This document shows positions 25,501-37,502 of a DNA stretch of 64,000 nucleotides, piece by piece (position 1 is the first letter of the stretch; each line of letters starts with the position of its first letter). The translations under genes were made by a program, and so were the position numbers. Under the pieces are notes generated by a model that was not told the origin of the DNA, ran no database searches, and saw nothing but the letters and a program-made list of their open reading frames with translations. Origin of the DNA: Psettodes erumei (taxonomy: Eukaryota; Chordata; Actinopteri; Pleuronectiformes; Psettodidae); assembly GCA_016785225.1 (NCBI GenBank), contig JAFBJZ010000381.1:483501-547500 (forward strand). Direction: 5' to 3'.

Positions 25501-28500
25501 GCCAGAGCTCAACGTTAACGACGCATGCTTTCAATTAGGGCCATTTTAAGAGGCGGACTGACGCGGCGCTGATCCGAGACGGCCTCATTACGCAGACGTC
25601 CGGCGACTCGGGTGTTTTCTTTTCACTCTGGCCTCAGTTGCAAAAGCGAGACCCAGTTTTGAGATGCAAACAGCGTCTCGGGGGGTGGGGGGGTGCAGCC
25701 CAAGGAAGGAGGGGGTGTGTGGTGTTTTAGCAAATCAGCATTTTGGACTAAGACACGCACACCCGGCCAGACGCTTTGATGTTCGTCACTAAACACACAG
25801 CAAAAAGCCTCCCATGGTGTATGGAAAGGGAGCGCTGGCAGTTTAACAAGACAAGGGCTGCCATGTGTGTGTGTGTGTGTGTGTACGGGAGTGAACGCCA
25901 TTTTAATCACCTCCTGGTTTCCTAGCAACGTTCTGCTGGTAAAATGCTGTGAAGTTTACAAGCTGCGCGTATGTGTGTGCGTGGTGGAGAGAAACGAGGG
26001 GGGGGGGGCTTGAGGTGCGTGGACGTTTGCTTGTCTCGCTATCCTGTCCATCGCTCCGGCAAAGATCAGCACCCGGAGCCTCTTGTTCTGCGGCCGCTGC
26101 TTCCGACCTGGCGGTGACCCCACGCGTTCGGCGCTGACCGCCGAATGATTCAAGTCGCGCCCGTCGCGCCGCTGCCTCCCCCTAATGCCGCCGAAAGATG
26201 AGAAAAGCGATGAGGAGGAGCGCGCAAACTCCGCTTTGCCGCGGACCCGCCGCTCACTCCTTTCACCTCCTCTCCGCAGTCGGGGCCTCAGAAGTCTGGC
26301 CTAAGGAGGCGGGCCCCGCTGCTGCCTGGCCCGAGCCTCGTTAAGCCGGCTGCCCTCGTTAGGGCCACGGCTACGAGCGTTTCCCTTAATGAACGCCAGG
26401 AGCCGGCAGCCGTTCTGCCGACGCTGTCGGAAAAAAAAATCTCTCCTGTGCGGGGTGTCGGTTTCGTGGCAGGCCTCGCGTCACATCATCGTGCTGCGGC
26501 CGGAGGGGGGGGCGGATCGGGGGAACGTCATTAATCAGTTTCTTCGATCTTCGGGGACCGTTTTCTTTCTGTTCTTTTTTTTCTTGGCCAGCGTATGGGG
26601 TTGTAGGGTATGTGGGAGTTTTTGATTTGCGCGTTGGCTTGATTAACAAGCAAGTGAACTCTGCTACTGAAGAAGAAGGGGGGGGGGTCACTGTTTACAA
26701 GTTGGAGAGTTCCTGTTATCCCCCTGGGCGAGAAAATCTGTATATACAATATATGAGTGTGCAGGGGCTTTATACATCCTTCTATCATCAGCGGTGATAC
26801 AAACGTGAAAGATGAGGCGGGTAAGAGTAATAAAGAGTAAAACCCGATCCTCCCAGTCGCCGCTGAATGAGTCGAATACATAAAAGAGAGTCTGGCTGCG
26901 CGGGTAACAGGCTGTAAACGCAGGTAAGGAATCGTGTCCTCGAGCGAACAGGGGCGAGGCGGCGGCTGCGTTTGATCTCGGTGGGGCGGCGGCAGCGTTA
27001 AAAAGCGCGTGCGAGGGCGGCGCAGCCGGGGGGCGGTAAAAAAAACCCCACTCCCTTTGAATGAGAGCAGCAGGACCCGAAGCGGAGCGGCGGGCGAAGG
27101 AGCGACGCATTTCGCCGCGCGAGTTCGCACGGTCTAATATCCTGCGTGACCACGTGCGCACGCGGCGCAAGTTTAAATTGCAAACAAATTCGTTAAATAT
27201 ACGGGAAACCTGCGGGCTCCCGGAGCATTCCTGCACACGAGTGCCGGCTCGTTCCAACTCAGCAAAAAATGCAATATCGCCGGGATATATATATAGCCGT
27301 GTGCACCGTGTTTGATGGGCACGTGGAGCCAGGAAGGGGCACATATTTGCCCCCGGGGCTGCGAAAAACAGCTTCATGTGGCCACGGGTGAACACACGAT
27401 TTCATTTTCATGTCACATGTCAACTATTGCCAATGCTCAAATCGAAGAAAGAAGCCAATATGAGTTTTCTTTCTTTCCCGAAAGATCCCTTCTGCTTCGC
27501 GAACACTGTCCGTGATCAGTACACGAGCTGTGCGTCCACGTTTCCGATCTAAATGCCTCATGATTCTGCTTGCTCAGAAAAGACCGAAATCCCCAAACTC
27601 CTCCGTTCGGAGAGGGCCGAAAGGTCAACAACTTCTAAAACAGCCCTCGGTGGTTAATTAGCGTGAGTCATAGTGATAAACAGACCGCTGCTCTTCCCCA
27701 TTGTGCTCTGGATGCTGCGAAAGACACGAAAGGCAGCCAGACTGTTCCTCTGAAGCCTGCTCTGAGCTTCGCCGGAGATTAGGGTCGAAATACCGACGAT
27801 AAGACGCAAGTATTTATGGGTAAATCTCGCCAGAACCTGCTGCCGGAGACGGAGGCTTCTCAGCGCATGTTTTTTTTTTTTTTTTGTGTTCGCCTACGCA
27901 TCGGACCCGGAGTCACCTTCTCCGAGCGTCACGAGCAATCACACAACTCCACGCTGAAGTCCTTCCTTGAAATGTCATTATTACAGTAATATTGCGTAAC
28001 TGGATCGACTTTTTTTCAGCTGCGGCGGCCTCAGTTAAAATACTTCGGATGCCAGAATGGCAGCTACCAGTCCAGCTGTGGCGCAAAACCCCCGCCCCCC
28101 TTTTTTTTTTCCCCCCCCCCCAAGTGCAAACGAAGCAGAGAGAATCTGAAAAGTCAAACTGCGCGGCAGGCGATCCGACATGCCTTCCTTCATCGTCACA
28201 ACAGAGCGCAGCGCGGCCCGCGCCAGGTGGCAGACAAATGCTCCTCAATCCAGAAATCTGGAGGACAAGAAGGACGTCTTCATATAATCTACCAGTAATT
28301 ACTCAACCCTCCACATATACCGGCAAAGTGGATTAACAGAGACTTGAAGAATCCACGCCAAGGACACTGAAGCGGTTCTGGCAGCACCTTATTGAGACAT
28401 TTTCTGCGGCTCTTTCCCCTTCAATTTGTCGCCCCTCGCGTATACGCTGCACGGTCCATTCGTAAAGTTGACGTACACTAAAAGGGGAGATGTAAAACTG

Positions 28501-28973
28501 GCGGAAAGTCAGAATCACATGGTTTATGCTCGGGATTTATGGAGCTGGAGCAGCCTGTAAAATGAAGTTTGGATAGAGCTCAGCATTAAATAGGCTGGAG
28601 CAGATTCAAAAGCATATGACTCGTGTGTGTGTGCGTGTATTCCATATGTGAACTTCAGCTGACATTTGCCCAATTACAGATGGAGAAAGTAATAGACTGC
28701 GCTGTATGCATACGGCATCACTGTATATTGACCTTCCAACTGAGGAACACATGGTTGGGAGTGGCCGGTCTATTCTCTCCGAGTACAACCTGAATTTTAT
28801 GCTTCGCTAAAGCTAATTATGATCTACAGAATTTAGAACAGCAGCGACTTATTTTGTCACTTTACTTGCTCAAATAATCTGAAAGGGGATCCAACTGGAT
28901 TAAAGGGAGGCAGAGAGGGAGACAAAAGGCAGAAGACATGAGATTCAGAGAGAGAGAGAGTGAGAAAGATAAC

Positions 28974-29016
<43 letters not shown>

Positions 29017-29194
29017 CGCTGGCTTCGGCCGAAGCTGCAGACTCGAAACCATATGCCTGTCGTAGCGCTGTGTGAGTCTGCGTGCGAGCGCGTGTGTGTG
29101 AGTTAGGTGGGCAGGGCTTAGCTGGTGGAACACTGCTCAGGCCGGGATCCTGCTGTGAGCAGCAGGATCCCCGGGACAAACGGAGAAGAGACGG

Positions 29195-29233
<39 letters not shown>

Positions 29234-32200
29234 ACAGACGGACAGACGCGAGCGAGACAGACAGGTACAGACGGAGGCGGGGAGGGAGACAGCGGGACAT
29301 TAATGGGGAGGATGAGTCACAAAGAGCGAGAGAGGCAGACAGACAGGCAGAGGCGACCGAAGCTGGATTTGAATCTTCAGCGTTTTGTTTTTTTTTTTTT
29401 TTATATTGCGCCGATCCTCCAGGCACAAACACATATATCATAACAGACGACAGGTTCAAGCAATTAGCACATGTATTATAAGACAGCGGATCCCGCCCAG
29501 TGTGTGACAGGCAGCAGAATACATGTCAGTCAGAAAACTGAGCGGAACAGATAACCAGCGGACAGCCGGCATGTTAGGAACCAGTTCTCATTGGCTGTAC
29601 ATACACGGAGATATCGGCGAGGCAAAGTATGGAAAGATCCAGTCACCTACCGGACTCTTGGTCCATTTTGATTGACAGGGCTGGGCTCTGTGGGGCGGAG
29701 TCCTCGCTCAGAGAGTAGCTGTGCTCCGCTTGAATATCTGTCGGACATGGCAGACGCACAACACGCGGGTTTCATCACTGCTGGGCTAAGACGGGCCGCA
29801 CTTACCTCGCACTCATCCGCCCTCACTGGCCGCTCAAAGTGCCTCGCGCGCTGGTCGCGCCGCCCGAGGACGCTTCGACGCGCAGAGGGGGAGAGCGCTG
29901 GAGGTTTCGCTCGCCGGGCGCGAACGTGACGGATCGCCGTTTCGGGAGGGAAATCCGATGTCGGCTTTACGCGGAAGCATTTTCCCGGATACGCTGTCAA
30001 AACGATCCTCTCAACATCTGGAATCAGCTCATTCATTTATCGTCCACGTGAGAGAATAACTTTCGCTCCTAATAAAGCGGGAAAAGGACATTTCAGCTCT
30101 CCCTCTGTGCTGTGACCTGCGCGGAAATGTTAAAAAGGTCAGCATCTAAATCTCGCGTTCCGAGCTGAACTTTCGCGAATCGGTGAATCCACTCCCCACT
30201 GCTTTTTACGGCTCCCTACGATCAGGTCCCAGCTGCTGGAGCGATCGTTGCATCCTCCCGACAGCCTCGGCAGACCGAGAGAACCCGGAGTAACCCCGAG
30301 TGGGGATACCGCAACCCATTCATGCCCCTCTGGCAGTTTGTTTTTGCGAGCGAGCGCCTTGTGGTTTCTCAGCCACTCGCGGCCTCAACCGACAACCTCG
30401 TGCTCTCTGCTCTACGGGCCCAGCACCTGCCGGGTGAGTGACAGAAGTCCGGTGCGTTTCCTGCTGGATCGCAGCTTTGGAAGCCCGCGGGCTCTGGCGA
30501 CGGAAAACTGGCTCTCGGATCGCGGAATTCGACTCTGCGGGGAAGGCCGAGGCATTTCGATTTCAGCGGCAGCGACTTGCCAGAGAGCGGATTTCGTATT
30601 AAATCCAAAAAGGGAGCAGGACACGTTTATTCTCACAACGAAAGTCCTTTCTTATAAAAAGGGGAGCTGACCTGGGCTGCTGTCTATGTCCATGTGTAAC
30701 AGCGAAGGTCTGTCTGCCAGCAGGGGTCGCTCTAATAGGTGGTCGTCGAAGAAGCTGTTGAATAACTCGCTGCTGAAGTCGTCCATCTGGTCACCTGAGA
30801 AAGGCTGGAAGACACGAAGAGACAAACAATGGGTTTCCAGAGGAAATTGTTTCCCCTCGGAGATTTGCCGCGGCGCTTTTTCGGCCCGGAGCCGGTCCAT
30901 TTTGCAACGTCCGCGCAGCAATTCGCCGGCGAACGAAAAACCACGCATCTCCCAACCCCGGGGATCGCGTTCGCCTTCGTCCGTTTCTCCGCGCTCATGA
31001 TGGAGGGGATGCAGGATGCGCGACCCGCCTGATCTTCGCCGGCACCGAGCGGTTGTTTCGCTTGGGGCATCAGGTTGCTACGGCCCATAAACATATTCCC
31101 GTCGGGTGGAATCTGGGATTAATAACAATCTTCAGTTTGTATTGTTTGGGTAGAATTACCTGGAGGTTACTAGCTCGGGCTGCGACTAATCATTACTTTC
31201 ATTACCGATTAATCGAGGTGACCTCATCAAACGTCAACGATTTTCTGTTCGACTGAACATCGATCTCTCTCTCTCTCTCTCAGACAATCTGGACTGTGTT
31301 GATGGAGCGGGGATGGGGAGTCACTCAGCGTTGATATATTCATCCTCTGCTCTGGACGAGTGAGTCACCGAGCCGAGAGATGTTGTTCTGGAAGCCTGGG
31401 ACTGCATGGTGCTCTGATTTCACTGCTTTCAACACACGCACGCGCGCGCACGCACACACACACACACACACACACACAACATGAGTCACCCTTAAGCAAA
31501 CATGGACAAAGCCGTAAAAAGTACACACACCGACTGGATGGAACCTATTACTACGAACGTCGACTCCTCAGACAGACGCAGTGACAGAAATAACTTGATT
31601 TGATTAACAACAAATACAGAAATTGATTTGCACGTTTTTTTTTTATTCCTGGAAATGAGCTTTTCGCCGTGCCAGACTGTCACAGCAGATTAATTCAGTC
31701 CAGTAGCAACAACGAGGACGCAGCTGGGATAATAAATACAGGCCGAACCTTTTTCTTTTTTAATGTCAACAATGGCTCACATGTGCGGTGTGAAAGAGGT
31801 CACTTGTGGTGATGAACCAACAAAGAACTCATCCAACTCTGCACCCCCCCACCTCTCCAGCTCGGTGAAGCAGTTTGGCTCGCCGCTTTTTGGCTTTCCG
31901 TCCCGCATACCTCGCTCTCATCAGTAATGCTTCTCTTAGCCCGAGCTGCGAGGGCGCGAACGGTTTTGAAAACCTGAGCCCGTGTGGTACGTACTGCAGG
32001 GTCGCAGGGAGTTTGTCTCCGAACCGGCGTTATCTTGAAACGTGCGCGTTCGCGAGGTCGAGCGCGTTCCTCGGCGCGGCTCTGGGACGCTCGCAGCTGT
32101 CCGGCGAAACCGAGCGGAGGACGCACAGAAGGTAGGCATGCAGATGGTGGGAAAAATAACAGACGCGCGTGACGCACGCGGCCCTGCTGATGGATTTCAA

Positions 32201-33912
32201 GGTCAAATTGCGAAAATAATCGACCGTCTGCGGGGGAACCGTGCGTTTAAAACGGCATGAAAAGACGCGAAAGAGAGAAAAGCTGCATATCCAAGCTCCT
32301 GTGCATACGCTCGCTGACTCCTCGCTCCTTCATACGCAAGCGAACACTCACTCATTCATAAAGAAAGCGCGCCCGCGTGCAGGGACGCCAATATTGACGG
32401 AACGGCTCCCGGCCGCGCTTGAACAATATCCCTTCGCAAACAGCCGCGACACAGGCCCTTTAACTCCCCATTATGGAATATAGGTCAGGTTTAAAAGTGG
32501 CCTGCTCGGGAATAAACAGGGGAAAGTTTCCAAGACGAGGGAAAAGAGGGTGCGGGGGGGGGGGCATCTAAAATTAGCCGCATTAGTCCAACTGCATTAG
32601 TGTTGATGGTGACAGTGGCGAACCCGTCGTGCAATGTCTGGTCGGGGCAGGTTTGTTGCCCCCTCACCCCCACCCAACACACCTGGAGCCTGCGATACCG
32701 CTCTCACCTTCAACTCAGGCTAATCTCCTTCTTATCCATCGCTCGGCACAGAGGCGATGGAGCCGTGCAGCTGTTTGTTTTGGTCCAAACCCAGGCAGAC
32801 ATGTTGAGCTGCGCGCCCCAGCCAATAGTAAGGCTGATATTCAGCGGACCGTGGCGGAGCGTGAGACGGGTGATGCTGGGACAGCTGCAGCCAGAGGTCC
32901 GGACCTCTCATTACCTGAAACGCTCCCCTTCTCTGGTGGGAAACGGGGCAAAAAAAAAAAATTCACATTAGGAGAGTGTTAAAAAAGCAGGAGACGGGCT
33001 TTTACAGCTTACGTCGGTGCTGGGGTGTCATTAGGTGGGGAGGGGGGGGATGGGGCCGAGATGTAAACCACACAGGGAAGGAGCCTTGAGAAGACAGACT
33101 CGGTGAGTAATTATAAATGCAGAGAGAGAGAGAGAGAGACTCGGTCGCGCCTGTAATTAACAGCGCTGAGTCTCAACACATCTCTTCTCCTCTCCTCTCA
33201 TTGGGACGCCTTCGCGGTTCAGGTGAAAAAAAAAAAAAAAACGACCGCCCGCTCGCGGTTTTGAACGGGGGGCCTTCGCAGCCCGTTGGGAAAGAAGATG
33301 AACAATCGCGGCTGCGGGACGGAGCTTTCCTCCGGCGAGGAAAGCGCGAGGCACGGCGACGACCCCGGCCTGCGGAGAGAGCCGGGGGCCAAAAACTTTA
33401 TGTCATCATGGCATGAGCGTCGCAGTGGAAACCGTCGTAAACTCTACAGAACATCATGTAAAGGCCAAAGGGAAATGCGCTGAAAATAAAAATGCTCTCA
33501 ACACATCTCAGACTGAGCCCACAAAACTACCGGCATTTGGATTTAATCAAGCAGGGTTCTGACCCGGTTTCTTCTGCCTGTTTTACACTAAATAGAACAG
33601 TCTATCCATTGGCAGCCTGTTAAACTTGTTTTTGAATCCCACATTAAAAGGTCATTTGCACGCCACGAGATTTTTTTCCCCGCTTTATGCAGTGTAAAAT
33701 GAAATTGCCACTTTCTCACGACCTGAAAACACCGTGTCGTTATCTTCTGACGCCGGCCGCCACAGATAAGGAAATGGCAACGTTCTGCGCCGTGCCTGGC
33801 TTCATGTGGCGACGTGCGGCCGCCGAGGGCCGGCTGCGTTCGGCTCCGCTCGGGCTGTGCACAGCGAGGGGGGGGGGGGGGGAGGCGGGGCCGCGTCGGT
33901 TACTGTGCCTCT

Positions 33913-33950
<38 letters not shown>

Positions 33951-36900
33951 CGTGCGTCAAGACAGAAGCGAACCGGGCCGCGGTTCTCGGTAGAACAGCA
34001 GAAGAGTATCTTTCCTTCTCTCACAATCGGACTCCGCGCGCGCACACGCACGCACGCGCTGAGAGTCGCATTCCTTCTGAAAGTTCAGCAGCCAATTGGC
34101 AACGGGCATGCAAATGAGGTGGGTGTGTCTTTTTAAAGCTGGAGTACAGGGTCTGAATGGAGAATAGAATAGAATAGAACAGAATAGAATAGAAAAAAAA
34201 CAGTGAGATTAGATCCAGACCAACTAGATAATCAATTGAATAGTTGAGGGACTGTAAGCTGTTAGCATCTATTTTAATAACCAATCAGCAATGGAGTTAG
34301 TGTCTGGTTTTCATATATCAAGCAACATGAATATCTTGAGACACTTGGTCAGATCAAAACAGGGGATTCAAAGACATCACCTTGGACTTCTCATTATTTT
34401 CTGAATCTTTCTGACCAAAACAGATGAGGGATAAATAAAAGTTGTTTTTTTTTTATGTCCATACTTTGTGTAATTTCTGTCCATTCATGCTCGTTTCTGA
34501 GGCTGGCCCTCGGGTGGGTCACCTCTCTGGCCACGAGGTGAAAAACGGTGCACAGCGGTCACCATGGCGACAATGGCTTGCGGCCCTGCATAAATTTATG
34601 CTCAGTTAATCCCATTCTGGGCCTCTATCGTCATCGCACGGAGGAAAAAAAAAAACTGTTCCTCGCTGGCCCAAAAGTCTCAGAGTAACGCGCTTCTTCG
34701 AAACATGACGTGGAAAAGAAGTTCGTCTCGTGGGGCTGAAACGATTCGCCAAACATTCAACCCGACGACCTCAAGTGTGAGGCCGTGCACCTTGGTTTTG
34801 GAGCGTCGGCTGCACAAAACAATTCATCTCGGCCTCTGGGAGGCCGTGACGGCCATTTTTTTTACCATTCAGTCGATAATGCCGATAACCGTCGCCGCAG
34901 CCTGAGCTCTAACTCCCTCAGGGATTTAGAAGAGTTGTTCCGACCCCCTGAGAGTTCCCGGTGGGTGGTAGACGACGCTGTCCGCGAGTGATTCATGCTC
35001 GATCTTGTGGTCAAAAGGTCCCGCACACATGACGCGCAGATGCAGCGGGATCGTGAGAGGGGACCGGTCGTCACCGATCGGCCTCGGGAGCATCTGTTCG
35101 ATTCCAACTGCAGCCAAGGCCTGCTTGCATTTAATAGGAATTGTTGTGCATGGGGAAAAAAAGGAAAATATAATGGATCTTAGAGTCAGAGATGTCTGTG
35201 GAGGAAGGCCCAAGTTTCATTAATAGGCTCTCTGGGAAATTCTGACATTTCCTGATAAAAACCCCCACAAATATCTCGGTCCGACCGTCCAATGACTGTC
35301 AATGCACGTCAATATTTTTCAGCTCTGCCGCTCCTGCTCCTGGTTATCAACAGGGCACACACTGGGTTCGAAGACAGAAATAAAAACTCGCAGCGGGAAG
35401 CGTACGAACCCCCTGCTGCTCCGAGCGTGCGTTATTAAAAACCAGCGAGCTGTTGTCTCTCTGTGCGTCTGCATCATGACAGACTGTCCGCGCCGGTAAC
35501 AGTCTTCAATCTCCAGATTTAGACTAAATAACACATTTGAGCCCAAACGGCGCACGCCTGTCGTCCGCGCGTGCAAAAGATTTTCCCTTTGTCCAAACAC
35601 CGCGGCTGCTTTCGTCCATATTTTCAATAAACGCGCGTCATGTGAAAGATGCTGCTCGTGGGGACTCTTTTTATGCCCCCCAAACTTTACTTTTTTGGCT
35701 CTTTGCAGCCCCCAGCGGAAAAGTCAGCTAACTTTGCCTTTAGCAGCTGCTGAGGCAAGTTGGTGGGTACCACAAGAGCGAAAACCAGAGTGAATATTGG
35801 GTCGACGATAAGCAGACGGCCCGACACGTGACTCGCTAACGTTGCTGCTGACGTGCAAAAAAGTTCCTTATATCCACTTTGCCAGGTGAGGATATCAATG
35901 TTGCGTTCAGAGACAGTGGTGCAGTTTCACACACGGTCTGCTGTCAAAATATCAGAGCATGACGGGGCTCCTGCGAACACGGTATCGCTCCCCGCACAGC
36001 TGGAAACGGCGAGGACGAGCGCAGAGCTGGAGGGCAGAGGAAGGAAGGAGTCGCCCGGATTCCTTCTCCCCGCTTTTCCGATTTCGCCCGTGGGCGCCGG
36101 CGACACCCCGGAGTCTCCGGCGAACTCGGGGTATGCGCGCTATAAGCGGCGGCTAATCGGCGATCTTTTCCCATGTCCTCGGCGGCGCAGCACCCGCCCG
36201 GTGGCTTCACAGCAGAGTGGACGACTTTATTTAGAACGGAGACAGAGGGGAATAAACCGCAGGCAGACTGCTCGGCTGACTCACCGACGAAAATAGAGGA
36301 AACGCTGTTTAAAAAAGAAAAGAGAGAATGACAGAGAGGGGAAAGGAGACAGTGACCATGGAGGAGAAATAATGACAGGGCGCGCGCCCGCTAACACAGT
36401 CACCGATACTCGCGATATTTATCATTAAGCCCTCAGCGTGCAGCAGGGAGACAGTCCGCCTAAATCCTGTCCTCAGGTGTCCCTCACAAGTTAAGAGGGC
36501 AGGGCCCGGTCAAGCAGCAAGCGCTTTTTGGCCTTTTCGCGGCCCGGAGGTGCGCGGCGCGCCCGCAGCTCTCCTGGAAGCAGAGTGGGACGAGGAGGAA
36601 TAAATTGTCATAAATTAAGGGGCAGGCGGCGGTCGGTCTCGTCTGCGCGAGCGACGGCGTCGTCGCTCCCCCGTTTCTGCGAGTCTGTGCGTGTGCCTGT
36701 TGAACAAATACTTGTTTCCTGATCGTGCCCCGCCACATCCTCTTGTTCATCCCGGCGACAGTTCGTCCTCCGACGCAGCATCTCGGGGAGGCGGCGCATG
36801 CAGCTGTCGCCCCTGGTAACCTGCTGGCTTTTTGTTTTTTTAAAGAGGAGGATAGATTGAGAGGGGAGCGGTGGGAACAGGTGTTTTGTTTTTTTTTTAA

Positions 36901-37467
36901 AGGGGAGCGAGGAACATTTAATCGTCGCCTTCCGCGTCTCGACTAAAGCATCACCTCGGGGGGTTGTTCGCTGGCAAACCGAGTTATGTGCACATGAGAC
37001 GTGCGCAAGGGCGCGATTATTTTCGCGGGCGGCGTGGAAGTGGCGGAGCGAGATTTAATTAAGTCCGCTGCAGCAGACAGGGCACGCATGATTCCACCTT
37101 CAAAGCAAGCACAACTCTGCGTACACACAGTTGACAGAGCTCAACAGAACAGTTTCGGAAATTGGAAAACGAGAATTGAATTAAAAATTTAAAAAGTTGA
37201 AGCGATGCAGACATAAAATGAACAAACTTATTTCAGTATAATTATTATTACTTATTTTTATGACATTTTTGCTTTAAAAAGTTCAATTACTGAATACTTC
37301 TGATTATTTAAGCTCTAATGTTACTGTTAAATGTTACTTAAGGCTTAATATAAGATTTCATTAAAGTAATCAAGACTTTTTTTGTTGTATAAGCTGATTA
37401 AGGAACATGCCATGTGCCAAATGAGAAGTTTACTGAAAAGGTTAGCTAACAGTCTGATGTATGCACG

Positions 37468-37502
<35 letters not shown>

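Larger units (their letters stand above)
23655..29650 (-). other. creb3l1: creb3l1 intron (6 kb)
   Basis: Large GC-rich intron between exons 29737-29651 and 23654-23582. It contains (GAT)n at 24641-24660, (TG)n at 25865-25884, (GA)n at 28977-29011 and a GGCA repeat at 29192-29232. Many short open frames occur, but none has a recognisable protein signature or matching splice sites. Confidence 0.6.

Noticed and set aside
26531..27395. Long overlapping minus-strand frames (199 and 235 codons) in a creb3l1 intron
   Set aside because: The region is GC-rich and low in stops. There is no recognisable domain, and the composition (Arg/Ala/Pro-rich) is typical of chance frames in CpG-rich DNA.
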